From: Paenibacillus sp. JJ-100
GTDB taxonomy: Bacteria; Bacillota; Bacilli; Paenibacillales; Paenibacillaceae
Assembly (NCBI RefSeq): GCF_948329825.1
Contig: NZ_CAOJCM010000007.1
Span: 1-64,000, forward strand
Reading direction: 5' to 3'
DNA: 64,000 nucleotides
Shown here one piece after another: positions 1-9,565 of the stretch (positions are counted from its first letter, which is position 1; each line of letters begins with the position of its first letter). The position numbers and the translations under genes are program-made. The notes under the pieces were generated by a model. The model made no database searches, was not told where the DNA came from, and saw nothing but the letters and a program-made list of their open reading frames with translations.

Positions 1-1330
1 GGAATCCGACGGGTGCTGTGGATGCCGGACATACGAGTGCTGCGAGTCATCCAAATGTGGATCACAACATAAGCAGCTTCCATGAAGCCCGTCCAGAAGA
101 TCTGGCGTATGTGATCTACACGTCGGGAACGACGGGGAAACCTAAAGGCGTGATGATCGAGCACCGCAGTCTGGTCAACACCGCGGCGGGTTATAGACGA
201 GAATACAAACTGGATCAGTTCCCCGTGCGATTGTTGCAGCTCGCGAGCTTCTCCTTCGACGTGTTCGTGGGCGATATCGCCCGCACACTGTATAACGGAG
301 GCACGATGGTGATTGTGCCGAAGGATGATCGGATTGACCCGTCTCGTTTGCACCACTGGATCGAGCAGGAACAGGTAACCATCTTCGAATCGACGCCAGC
401 ACTGATTGTACCGTTCATGGAATATGTATACGAACAAGGGCTGGATCTGAGCCAGATGGAGCTGCTTATCACAAGCTCGGACAGCTGTAGTGTAGCGGAG
501 TACCGCACATTGCAGGACCGATTCGGTTCGTTGTTCCGTATCATCAATGCCTACGGTGTGACAGAAGCAGCAATCGACTCCAGTTTCTACGATGAGCCGG
601 TGACCCAGCTGCCGCAGACAGGCCATGTGCCGATCGGTAAAGCATGGTTGAATGCGAAGTTCTACATCGTAGATGCGCAGTTGAATCCGGTGCCCGTTGG
701 GGTACTGGGTGAGCTAGTCATAGGTGGAGTGGGGGTAGCCCGTGGATACTTGAATCGTCCAGAATTGACGGGAGAGAAATTCGTGGACAGCCCGTTCGCC
801 GAGGATGAGCGGTTGTATCGTACGGGAGACTTGGCACGGTGGATGAACGACGGCAACGTGGACTTCATTGGCCGGATCGATCACCAGGCGAAAATTCGGG
901 GTTACCGAATTGAAACGGGAGAGATCGAGTCGCAGATGCTGCATCTGGAAGGCGTACGTGAAGCGGTGGTAATCGTGCGAAATGACGCCAAGGGGCAGAA
1001 GACGCTATGTGCGTATTACACCCCAGATCCAGGAGCTGAACTTGTAGTGAGTGATCTGCGCAACGCACTGGCACAGGAATTGCCGGGGTACATGATTCCA
1101 TCGTATATCGTGGAGCTGGAGCGTCTACCTCTGACACCGAACGGAAAGATCGACCGTAAGGCACTGCCAGCGCCGGAAGGGGAAGCCGGAAGTGGAGCAG
1201 AGTATGTTGCACCGCGCAATGAGATGGAAACCAAGCTGGCTTCCATCTGGCAGGAAGTACTGGGGCTTTCGAAGGTGATAGGCGTTCACGACAACTTCTT
1301 CGATATCGGGGGTCACTCTCTGCGCGCGAC
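1..1330 (+). repeat. Dab A-T repeat unit, module 8 copy
   Basis: Nearly base-for-base match to 3274-4600 through the A domain and into the T domain, for example the shared start GGAATCCGACGGGTGCTGTG (1-20). The same unit recurs in pmxE modules 4 and 5. Edges are approximate, judged by eye. Confidence 0.85.
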
Positions 1331-4300
1331 GACGTTGGTCAGCAAGGTGTATAAAGAGCTGAATGTAGATCTGCCCTTACGAGAAGTATTCCGCCATTCC
1401 ACCATCGAGAGCATGGCTACCGCCATTTCCCGGCTGGATGAGAAGACATTCATTGCAATCCCGGTCGCGGATCAACGAGAGGTGTACCCTCAATCCTTTG
1501 CTCAAAAACGTCTCTTTATTCTGAATCAGCTGGAAGGTGCGGGGCTTAGCTACAACATGCCGGAAGCGATGTTACTGGAGGGTTACCTGAATCGGGCAAG
1601 GTTCGAAGAAGTGTTCCGTATGCTCGTAGCAAGGCATGAAATGCTACGCACTGGGTTTGAAATGGTTGATGGCGAAGCATCACAGCGGGTCTATCAAGAT
1701 GTCAATTTTACGGTGGAGTTTTATCAGGCAGATGAGCAAGAGTCTGAAGAAATTGTTCAGCGCTTTGTCCGTCCGTTTAACTTGGCGAAGCCTCCGCTAC
1801 TAAGAGTAGGTCTGATCGAGCTGGCTCCGAGACGCCATATTCTGATGTACGACATGCATCATATTATTTCCGATGGTGTCTCCATGGAAATCTTTGTTGA
1901 AGAGTTCGTTCGCTTGTATGGGGGCGAGTCATTGGAACCTTTGCGTATTCAGTACAAAGACTACACCGTTTGGCAGCATTCACAGGAGCAGAAGGAACAG
2001 CTTCAACGTCAGGAGGAGTACTGGCTGGATATGTTCAAGGGTGAGCTACCCGTGCTGGAAATGCCGACCGACTATCCGCGTCCTGCCGTGCAGAGCTACG
2101 AGGGTCAGACGCTGGAGTTTTTCTTAGAAGCTTCAAAAACGGATGCTCTGAAGAAATTGGCTACAGACACAGGCACAACACTGTTTATGGTGCTACTTGC
2201 AGCGTACAACGTACTTCTGCACAAATACTCAGGTCAGGAAGATGTGATCGTAGGTACGCCGATTGCCGGAAGGAACCATAGCGATGTGCAGCCGTTAATC
2301 GGGATTTTTTTGAACACGTTGGCGATTCGCACTTATCCGTCTCCTGAGAAGACATTCCTGTCATACCTGAACGATATTAAGGAAACGACCCTACATGCTT
2401 TCGAGCATCAAAACTACCCGTTCGAAGAATTAGTAGACAAGGTACAGGTCACACGTGATTTAAGCCGCAATCCGCTCTTTGACACGTTGTTTACAATGCA
2501 GAATACGGAAAATGATGAATATGAGCTCGAAGGGCTTCGTCTGATGCCTTACCCGAGCAATATGAATACGGCGAAGTTTGATATTAGTTTGGATGTAGGT
2601 GAGGAGAACGGTGGCTTGGATTACAGCTTCGAGTATGCAAAGGCCCTATATAAAAGGGAGACGATCGAACGGCTGGCCAAACATTACGAGCAGTTGCTCG
2701 TTACGATCGTAAGCCGACCAGATGCGAAGATTGCCGAGCTGAACCTGCTGACGACAGCGGAAAAAGAACAAATCCTCGGCGTGTTTAACCCGGTACTGTC
2801 GGAAAAAGAAGCTGTTCCAGCAGTTGCATTCCACCGCTTGTTCGAGAAACAGACGGAACTCACACCGGAAGCAGAGGCTGTCGTGTACGAAAACGACCGG
2901 CTGACATACGCGGAGCTGAACGAACGGGCGAACCACTTGGCGGCTACACTGCGCGCAAGTGGCATCGGCCGGGAAACCCTCGTCGGTATTCTCGCCGAGC
3001 GTTCGGTGGACTTGCTGGTCGCTGTGCTGGCGGTCTGGAAAGCGGGCGGAGCCTATGTGCCGCTTGACCCGGATTATCCGGCAGACCGCGTGCGCTTCAT
3101 GCTCGAAGACAGCGGAGCGAAGGTGCTGCTGACACAAACGCCACTGCGGGAGCGTGCAGAAGCCTGGCTTGCCGAGGAAGAGCTGGCACTGGGGACAGTG
3201 CTGTATCTGGACGATGAAGACTCGTACAGTGAGGAACGGGCGAATACATTGACGGGGTCTGGTATGGTCTCCGGGAATCCGACGGGTGCTGTGGATGCCG
3301 GACATACGAGTGCTGCGAGTCATCCAAATGTGGATCACAACATAAGCAGCTTCCATGAAGCCCGTCCAGAAGATCTGGCGTATGTGATCTACACATCGGG
3401 AACGACGGGGAAACCCAAAGGCGTGATGATTGAGCACCGCAGTCTGGTGAACACGGCAGCGGGTTATAGACGAGAATACAAGCTGGATCAGTTCCCCGTG
3501 CGATTGTTGCAGCTCGCCAGCTTCTCCTTCGACGTGTTCGTGGGCGATATCGCCCGCACACTGTATAACGGAGGCACGATGGTAATTGTACCGAAGGATG
3601 ATCGGATTGATCCGGCTCGTCTGTACCATTGGATCGAGCAGGAACAAGTAACCATTTTCGAATCGACGCCAGCACTGATTGTACCGTTCATGGAATATGT
3701 GTACGAACAAGGGCTGGATCTGAGCCAGATGGAACTGCTTATCACAAGCTCGGACAGCTGTAGTGTAGCGGATTACCGCACGTTGCAGGACCGATTCGGT
3801 TCGTTGTTCCGCATCATTAATGCCTACGGCGTGACAGAAGCAGCGATCGACTCCAGTTTCTACGATGAGCCCGTCACGCAACTGCCGCAGACAGGCCATG
3901 TACCGATCGGTAAAGCATGGTTGAATGCGAAATTCTACATCGTAGATGCGCAGTTGAATCCGGTGCCCGTTGGGGTACTGGGTGAGCTAGTCATAGGTGG
4001 AGTTGGGGTAGCACGCGGATACTTGAATCGTCCAGAATTGACGGAAGAGAAATTCGTGGACAGCCCGTTCGCCGAGGGTGAGCGGTTGTATCGTACAGGA
4101 GACTTGGCACGGTGGATGGACGATGGCAACGTGGACTTCATTGGCCGGATCGATCACCAGGCGAAAATTCGGGGTTACCGAATTGAAACGGGGGAGATCG
4201 AGTCGCAGATGCTGCGTCTGGAAGGCGTACGTGAAGCGGCGGTAATCGTGCGAAATGACGCCAAGGGGCAGAAAATGCTATGTGCGTATTACAGCCCTGA

Positions 4301-6089
4301 ATCCGGAGCTGAACTTGTAGTGAGTGATCTGCGCAACGCACTGGCACAGGAATTGCCGGGGTACATGATTCCATCGTATATCGTGGAGCTGGAGCGTTTA
4401 CCTCTGACACCGAACGGAAAGATCGACCGGAAGGCACTGCCAGCGCCGGAAGGAGAAGCCGGAAGTGGAACGGAGTATGTTACACCGCGCAATGAGCTGG
4501 AAACCAAGCTGGCTTCCATCTGGCAGGAGGTGCTGGGGCTTTCGAAGGCGATAGGCATTCACGACAACTTCTTCGATATCGGTGGCCATTCCCTGCGGGC
4601 CACAACGCTGGCGGGCAAGGTGTATAAGGAGCTACGCGTTAACCTGCCACTGCGCGACGTATTCCGTTACTCAACGATTGCTGCGATGGCCGAAGCAATT
4701 GCCCGGATGGAACAGCGGGAGCATGAGGCCATCCCTCAGGCGGAAGAAAGAGCGTACTATCCTCTGTCCTCCGCGCAGAAACGACTGTTCATTCAGCACA
4801 CGCTGGATGGAGCCGATCAGCTTTATAACATGCCAGAGTTGGTGCAATTGGAAGGTGAGTTTGATTTGGAGCGCATGGAAGTCGCCTTGCGGAAATTGAT
4901 ATCCCGGCATGAATCGCTGCGCACCGGTTTTGAAATCGTGAAGGGAGAAGCGGTTCAGCGCATTTACCCACATGTTGATTTTGCTATCGAGCGTTATGAA
5001 GCGAATCAAGAGGATGCGCCTCAAATCGAGCAGATTATCCGCAGTTTTGTTCGTCCTTTTGATCTTGGCAAACCACCGTTGCTTCGCGCCGGGGTCATCG
5101 AGCTGGAATCGAATCTCCATATACTCCTTTTCGATATGCATCATATCGTGTCCGACGGCGTATCCATGGCGATTGTGATGAATGAGTTCTCGAGCTTCTA
5201 TGCTGGTGAAGAGCTGCCGCCACTACGCATTCAATACAAGGATTATGCGGTTTGGCAGCAGTCGACGGCTCACCGAGACCGGATCGGGCGGCAGGAAGCA
5301 TACTGGCTGAGCACCTTCGAAGGAGAATTGCCGACGGGAGACCTGCCGATGGACTATGAGCGGTCTGCAATCCGTGACTACGAAGGTATGCACCTGGATT
5401 TCGACGTCGAAGCTTCTCTATCTGAGCAGCTGCGGCAATTGGCGGTTGAGCATGGAAGCACGCTGTACATGGTACTGTTTGCGGCATATACGGTGTTGCT
5501 ATCCAAGTACAGTGGACAGGACGACCTCATCGTGGGTACACCTGTGGCAGGAAGAACGAATTCCGATTTGGAACCGGTTATCGGGATGTTTGTCAATACG
5601 CTGGCACTCCGCAATCGTCCGTCGGGCAACAAAACGTTCTTGTCCTACCTTGAAGAAGTGAAGGAGACGGCTTTGGGTGCTTTCGAGAATCAGGATTATC
5701 CATTTGAAGAGCTCGTGGAGCGCTTGAATGTGAAGAGAGAACCAGGTCGCTTCCCGTTATTCGATGCCGTTTTTGACTTGCAAAATATCGAAGAACAAGA
5801 CGTTGAACTGGAAGGCGTACGTCTAAAAAATTATGAGCTTGATCATTTGGAAGAAGCCAAGTTTGATCTGACACTATTCATGTATGAAAACGACGGAGCG
5901 CTGAGCGGTGGCTTCTTCTACGCCACGAAGCTGTTCAAAGAATCGATGATCCGCACCTTGACTGAGAATTACTTGCGTATACTGTCTCAAATTGTGGACA
6001 ATCCACAACTTCAACTAAGCCAGATCGAATGTCATCAACCGTCAAGTGCCGCAAAGAAAGCGGTCGATACGATCGAATTCGCATTCTAA
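1..6089 (+). CDS. pmxA: Polymyxin synthetase PmxA, 3' part (A8-T8-C9-A9-T9-C10)
   Basis: The 5' end is outside the window; the frame is open from base 3. Domains seen by window position: the rest of an adenylation (A) domain (to about 1170), carrier T domain with GGHS (Ser codon 1317-1319), condensation C domain (about 1450-2740, HHIISDG near 1860), a complete A domain (about 2830-4440), T domain (GGHS near 4585) and a last C domain (about 4740-6040, HHIVSDG near 5140). Both A domains show pocket residues D-V-G-E-I-S-A-I-D, the 2,4-diaminobutyrate (Dab) code. By family knowledge PmxA carries modules 6-9, so these are modules 8 and 9, and the terminal C domain joins the nonapeptide to Thr-10 on PmxB. 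The protein ends in a short acidic/hydrophobic tail (VDTIEFAF) that may dock to PmxB. No downstream terminator is seen. Paralogues such as octapeptin synthetases also load Dab, but the Thr-TE protein that follows fits polymyxin. Confidence 0.95.
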   Translation, partial: NPTGAVDAGHTSAASHPNVDHNISSFHEARPEDLAYVIYTSGTTGKPKGVMIEHRSLVNTAAGYRREYKLDQFPVRLLQLASFSFDVFVGDIARTLYNGGTMVIVPKDDRIDPSRLHHWIEQEQVTIFESTPALIVPFMEYVYEQGLDLSQMELLITSSDSCSVAEYRTLQDRFGSLFRIINAYGVTEAAIDSSFYDEPVTQLPQTGHVPIGKAWLNAKFYIVDAQLNPVPVGVLGELVIGGVGVARGYLNRPELTGEKFVDSPFAEDERLYRTGDLARWMNDGNVDFIGRIDHQAKIRGYRIETGEIESQMLHLEGVREAVVIVRNDAKGQKTLCAYYTPDPGAELVVSDLRNALAQELPGYMIPSYIVELERLPLTPNGKIDRKALPAPEGEAGSGAEYVAPRNEMETKLASIWQEVLGLSKVIGVHDNFFDIGGHSLRATTLVSKVYKELNVDLPLREVFRHSTIESMATAISRLDEKTFIAIPVADQREVYPQSFAQKRLFILNQLEGAGLSYNMPEAMLLEGYLNRARFEEVFRMLVARHEMLRTGFEMVDGEASQRVYQDVNFTVEFYQADEQESEEIVQRFVRPFNLAKPPLLRVGLIELAPRRHILMYDMHHIISDGVSMEIFVEEFVRLYGGESLEPLRIQYKDYTVWQHSQEQKEQLQRQEEYWLDMFKGELPVLEMPTDYPRPAVQSYEGQTLEFFLEASKTDALKKLATDTGTTLFMVLLAAYNVLLHKYSGQEDVIVGTPIAGRNHSDVQPLIGIFLNTLAIRTYPSPEKTFLSYLNDIKETTLHAFEHQNYPFEELVDKVQVTRDLSRNPLFDTLFTMQNTENDEYELEGLRLMPYPSNMNTAKFDISLDVGEENGGLDYSFEYAKALYKRETIERLAKHYEQLLVTIVSRPDAKIAELNLLTTAEKEQILGVFNPVLSEKEAVPAVAFHRLFEKQTELTPEAEAVVYENDRLTYAELNERANHLAATLRASGIGRETLVGILAERSVDLLVAVLAVWKAGGAYVPLDPDYPADRVRFMLEDSGAKVLLTQTPLRERAEAWLAEEELALGTVLYLDDEDSYSEERANTLTGSGMVSGNPTGAVDAGHTSAASHPNVDHNISSFHEARPEDLAYVIYTSGTTGKPKGVMIEHRSLVNTAAGYRREYKLDQFPVRLLQLASFSFDVFVGDIARTLYNGGTMVIVPKDDRIDPARLYHWIEQEQVTIFESTPALIVPFMEYVYEQGLDLSQMELLITSSDSCSVADYRTLQDRFGSLFRIINAYGVTEAAIDSSFYDEPVTQLPQTGHVPIGKAWLNAKFYIVDAQLNPVPVGVLGELVIGGVGVARGYLNRPELTEEKFVDSPFAEGERLYRTGDLARWMDDGNVDFIGRIDHQAKIRGYRIETGEIESQMLRLEGVREAAVIVRNDAKGQKMLCAYYSPESGAELVVSDLRNALAQELPGYMIPSYIVELERLPLTPNGKIDRKALPAPEGEAGSGTEYVTPRNELETKLASIWQEVLGLSKAIGIHDNFFDIGGHSLRATTLAGKVYKELRVNLPLRDVFRYSTIAAMAEAIARMEQREHEAIPQAEERAYYPLSSAQKRLFIQHTLDGADQLYNMPELVQLEGEFDLERMEVALRKLISRHESLRTGFEIVKGEAVQRIYPHVDFAIERYEANQEDAPQIEQIIRSFVRPFDLGKPPLLRAGVIELESNLHILLFDMHHIVSDGVSMAIVMNEFSSFYAGEELPPLRIQYKDYAVWQQSTAHRDRIGRQEAYWLSTFEGELPTGDLPMDYERSAIRDYEGMHLDFDVEASLSEQLRQLAVEHGSTLYMVLFAAYTVLLSKYSGQDDLIVGTPVAGRTNSDLEPVIGMFVNTLALRNRPSGNKTFLSYLEEVKETALGAFENQDYPFEELVERLNVKREPGRFPLFDAVFDLQNIEEQDVELEGVRLKNYELDHLEEAKFDLTLFMYENDGALSGGFFYATKLFKESMIRTLTENYLRILSQIVDNPQLQLSQIECHQPSSAAKKAVDTIEFAF
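2815..4600 (+). repeat. Dab A-T repeat unit, module 9 copy
   Basis: The front part (2815-3273) matches the fronts of modules 4 and 5 in pmxE. The rest matches module 8 in long identical runs. It carries the full A2-A3 linker insertion (about 3241-3350). Edges are approximate. Confidence 0.85.
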
Positions 6090-6247
6090 TTTGTACAAAC
6101 AAGTTTCTGTCGTCAAATGGCAAAAAGGACATGCACCCCAAGGAAGACGGCGAACAACATGCAAGCCCGTAGATGCGCAGACCGAGAAGCAAAAAATTTG
6201 GATCTGCGCGGGGGCGTGCAGTTACTTCATTTTTAGGGGAGGTACGA
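6090..6247 (+). promoter_or_regulatory. pmxA-pmxB intergenic leader with stem-loop
   Basis: This 158-base gap is the only sizeable one inside the pmx operon. It holds a perfect 7-base inverted repeat, GCGCAGA (6175-6181) and TCTGCGC (6203-6209), extended by an inner CC/GG pair across a bulge. No T-run follows, so it does not look like an intrinsic terminator. The pmxB ribosome site AGGGGAGG lies at 6235-6242. A role in processing or in tuning pmxB expression is inference only. Confidence 0.4.
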
Positions 6248-9200
6248 ATGAAATCTTTGTTTGAAAAGGAAGAAAGGTACTGGAACGGTAAGTTTGATGC
6301 CGATGACAGTCTGAGCTTTTTTCCCTATAGTCAATCCTCCAAGCTATCTGCAGGTAAGGGAGCTGCTGCGACCAAGTCGGACTTAATTCTCATTCATCGT
6401 ACCTTACCGAGTGAGCTCTCGGAGAGGATCATTCGGCTCGCGAACGATTCGGACTTGGCGATGTATATGATTGTTTTGGCAGGAGTAAAAAGCCTGTTGT
6501 TCAAATATACAGCGCAGGATCATATCCTCGTCGGCATGCCTTCTTATAACGTAGATCCCGATGAGACTCCACCTCCACATGACATTTTAGTGATCAAAAC
6601 GGCTGTAAGCCATCAGACAACCTTGAAAACGTTGCTCAGGGGCATTAAAACCTCCATTGGTGAAGCGTTAGAACATCAGCATTTGCCTTTTCGTAAAATG
6701 GTGGAGCCGCTCCATCTGAACTATACGGAGGACAGCTTCCCGGTCATCAACACCTTGGTATCCTTTGCTTCGATTCATCCTGAACCTCTGGGTAATCGGG
6801 TAGCTGTCGACACAATGTTCCACTTTGATCGCGAAAACGACTCTATCAAGCTGGAAATCCGTTTTGACGGGCAGCGGTATGAGCATACGTTAGTGGAACA
6901 GATAGCAGATCATTTGCTTCGGCTTCTGTCCTTGCTTGTATTTCAGCCGAATCTGGAGCTTGGACAAGTGGATGTGCTATTCCCGGATGAGAGGGAGGCG
7001 TTACTGAATCAATGTAATGAACTGAAAGCCGGATTTGATCGAAGCAAAACGATTCATGGTTTGTTTGAAGAGCAGGCGGAGCTATATCCGAATAACGTGG
7101 CAGCCGTCATGAAAGAGCATCAGATGAGTTACCGTGAGCTGAACGAGCGAGCCAACCGGCTAGCGTGGAAACTTCGCAAGATGGGTGTTGCAGCAGATCA
7201 ACTGGTAGGTATTCTGGCTGAACGTTCGCTTGATATGGTCGTTGGTATTTTGGCGATTCTCAAGGCTGGTGGTGCCTACGTACCTGTTGATCCTGACTAC
7301 CCTGAAGAACGCATTCGCTTCATGATTGAGGATTCAGGTTCACCACTATTGCTGATTCAAAAGCATCTGCATGAGAAGACAGATTTTGCTGGAGCACGCC
7401 TTGAGTTGGATGATTACGTATGGGGAGACATTGACTCGAACTCGGCAGGTGCACCGGAAGTATCCAACCTGGAGCCGATTTCCGGGCCGGAAAACCTGGC
7501 CTATGTCATCTACACGTCAGGAACGACGGGTAAACCGAAAGGAACGTTGATCGAGCATAAAAACGTTGTGCGTCTCCTGTTTAACGACAAAAATCTGTTC
7601 GACTTCGGGCCATCTGATACGTGGACGCTGTTCCACTCCTTCTGCTTTGATTTCTCTGTCTGGGAGATGTACGGAGCACTGCTGTATGGGGGCAAGCTGG
7701 TCATTGTGCCACCGCTCACGGCAAAAAATCCAGCTGATTTTCTGGCACTGTTAAGCAGTGAACAGGTCACAATTTTAAATCAGACACCAACGTACTTCTA
7801 CCAGTTGCTGCGTAAGATGTTGGTCGATCATCCATATGATCTGAACATGCGCAACGTTATCTTCGGGGGAGAAGCGCTTAGTCCACTGCTGCTCAAGGAC
7901 TTTAAGACGAAGTACCCGGAGACGAAACTGATCAATATGTATGGCATTACCGAGACGACAGTTCATGTTACATATAAGGAAATTACATGGGTCGAAATAG
8001 AAGCGGCGAAGAGTAATATCGGTAAGCCGATTCCGACCTTAAGCGTATATATTCTGGATGACAACCGCTGCCTCGTACCGATTGGTGTAGCAGGCGAGAT
8101 GTACGTGGGCGGGGAAGGATTGGCCAGAGGATATCTGAACCGTCCGGAACTTACAGCGGAGAAGTTCGTCGATTCCCCTTTTGCAGAGGGAGAGAAACTG
8201 TACCGCTCGGGCGACCTGGCAGCTTGGCTGCCGGACGGAAACATTGAATATCTGGGCCGGATCGACCATCAGGTGAAAATTCGCGGATACCGGATCGAGC
8301 TGGACGAAATCGAGACTCAGCTTCTAAAGATTGCATCCGTGCAAGAAGCCAAGGTTCTTGACCGTAATGATGCGAACGGCCATAAGCAGCTTGTCGCATA
8401 CTACGTCGCGGAAAAAAGGCTTGCGGCGAATGAACTTAAAGGGCAGCTTGCCAAACAGCTTCCAGGGTATATGATTCCTTCGTACCTGGTACAGCTAGCA
8501 CAGATGCCACTGACCTCAAACGGGAAAATTGATCGTAAAGCACTGCCCTCGCCGGAAGAAGTTGCATCTTTAGGAGGCGAATATGTTGCACCGAGAACGC
8601 TGCTCGAAATGAAGATTGCCCATGTCTGGCAAGATATACTTGGTGTTTCACAGGTGGGTGTGAAGGATAACTTTTTCGAGCTGGGTGGCAATTCGTTAAG
8701 TCTGATGAGGCTTGTTCAAGCTGTTTATGATGAAACGGGCATTGAGATCCCACTGAACCGCGATTTCCATCATGTAACCGTTGAAGGCATGGCATTGGAA
8801 GAGGGGAATTTGGGGCTGGATGAAGGGGGGAACGCCTTCGTTAAACTGAATAAGGCAGGAGATCTAAACGTATTCTGCTTTCCTCCGGGTTCCGGATTCG
8901 GTATTGGTTATCGAGAACTCGCCAGTAGGCTTGATGGACGATTTCTGCTCTACAGCATTGATTTTATCGATGATACTGCCAATTACGAGCTCATGCTGAA
9001 TCGTTATGTGGACGAGGTTGTCCGCGTCCAGCCGGAAGGACCTTACGTGCTTCTTGGTTACTGTTTTGGAGGCAATCTGACGTTTGAGGTAGCCAAAATG
9101 ATGGAGAAAAGAGGGTATTCCGTATCGGACGTGCTCATGGTGGATTCCTGGATTAAGGACACACTTACGCCTTCTGAAGAGTCAGAGAAAGAGCTTGCAG

Positions 9201-9565
9201 AAATGCTTGCTGATTTTGACGAAGAAGAGAAGGAATTGATGAGTAACCCACTTGTACGGGAACGGGTTCATCGGAAGATCCAAGCCACTTTGGCATACGA
9301 AGCGCAGCTGATTAATTCAGGCACGATCTCGGCACGAATCTATGAACTGATCGCGAAGGATAGCGAAGCGTTCCGTCTGGAGCAACAATTGCCGTCCTGG
9401 CGTAGAGCAACGTTGCGAGATTACGCGGAATACCGACTGGAGGGTGCGCATGAGGAATTGCTGGAACTCACACGCGTAGACGAAACGGCAACCCTCATTC
9501 AGGGCATCTTGGAGCAAGTTAAATGGCAGATTGAAGCCGAAGCCGGGGTACTGCATGGAAGCTGA
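6248..9565 (+). CDS. pmxB: Polymyxin synthetase PmxB: half C domain, A10 (Thr), T10, thioesterase
   Basis: The protein has 1105 residues. ATG 6248 is chosen because AGGGGAGG sits 5 bases upstream; the earlier in-frame ATG at 6173 has no such site. Residues 1 to about 250 resemble only the C-terminal half of a condensation domain (it begins at the usual EERYW linker) and lack HHxxxDG. The A domain (about 270-770) has pocket residues D-F-W-N-I-G-M-V-H, an exact threonine code. The T domain has LGGNS with Ser816. The thioesterase (about 870-1100) has GYCFGG, so its nucleophile is Cys939 in place of the usual Ser; Asp966 and His1068 are candidate partners. Family knowledge: PmxB adds Thr-10 and releases the chain as a ring between Dab-4 and Thr-10. 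It overlaps pmxC by 11 bases. Confidence 0.95.
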   Translation: MKSLFEKEERYWNGKFDADDSLSFFPYSQSSKLSAGKGAAATKSDLILIHRTLPSELSERIIRLANDSDLAMYMIVLAGVKSLLFKYTAQDHILVGMPSYNVDPDETPPPHDILVIKTAVSHQTTLKTLLRGIKTSIGEALEHQHLPFRKMVEPLHLNYTEDSFPVINTLVSFASIHPEPLGNRVAVDTMFHFDRENDSIKLEIRFDGQRYEHTLVEQIADHLLRLLSLLVFQPNLELGQVDVLFPDEREALLNQCNELKAGFDRSKTIHGLFEEQAELYPNNVAAVMKEHQMSYRELNERANRLAWKLRKMGVAADQLVGILAERSLDMVVGILAILKAGGAYVPVDPDYPEERIRFMIEDSGSPLLLIQKHLHEKTDFAGARLELDDYVWGDIDSNSAGAPEVSNLEPISGPENLAYVIYTSGTTGKPKGTLIEHKNVVRLLFNDKNLFDFGPSDTWTLFHSFCFDFSVWEMYGALLYGGKLVIVPPLTAKNPADFLALLSSEQVTILNQTPTYFYQLLRKMLVDHPYDLNMRNVIFGGEALSPLLLKDFKTKYPETKLINMYGITETTVHVTYKEITWVEIEAAKSNIGKPIPTLSVYILDDNRCLVPIGVAGEMYVGGEGLARGYLNRPELTAEKFVDSPFAEGEKLYRSGDLAAWLPDGNIEYLGRIDHQVKIRGYRIELDEIETQLLKIASVQEAKVLDRNDANGHKQLVAYYVAEKRLAANELKGQLAKQLPGYMIPSYLVQLAQMPLTSNGKIDRKALPSPEEVASLGGEYVAPRTLLEMKIAHVWQDILGVSQVGVKDNFFELGGNSLSLMRLVQAVYDETGIEIPLNRDFHHVTVEGMALEEGNLGLDEGGNAFVKLNKAGDLNVFCFPPGSGFGIGYRELASRLDGRFLLYSIDFIDDTANYELMLNRYVDEVVRVQPEGPYVLLGYCFGGNLTFEVAKMMEKRGYSVSDVLMVDSWIKDTLTPSEESEKELAEMLADFDEEEKELMSNPLVRERVHRKIQATLAYEAQLINSGTISARIYELIAKDSEAFRLEQQLPSWRRATLRDYAEYRLEGAHEELLELTRVDETATLIQGILEQVKWQIEAEAGVLHGS
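7045..8310 (+). repeat. Thr A-domain repeat, module 10 copy
   Basis: Highly similar DNA to 17695-18980 in pmxE, including long identical stretches around 7371-7440 and 7565-7770. Both copies keep the Thr pocket code. Edges are approximate. Confidence 0.8.

Noticed and set aside
2646..3899. 417-residue open frame on the - strand
   Set aside because: It is the mirror of the pmxA A9 domain; the same shadow recurs opposite modules 4 and 5, and it has no ribosome site or family features.
1..4600. Tandem repeat as a mobile element or assembly error
   Set aside because: The repeats coincide with functional A-T units in phase with the protein; no terminal inverted repeats or transposase are present. 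Assembly error cannot be fully excluded and is noted in the homogenisation finding.
6060..6300. pmxA and pmxB as one gene split by a frameshift
   Set aside because: PmxA's last C domain is complete, a stop and 158 noncoding bases follow, and pmxB has a good ribosome site; the extra half domain would make a fused protein redundant.
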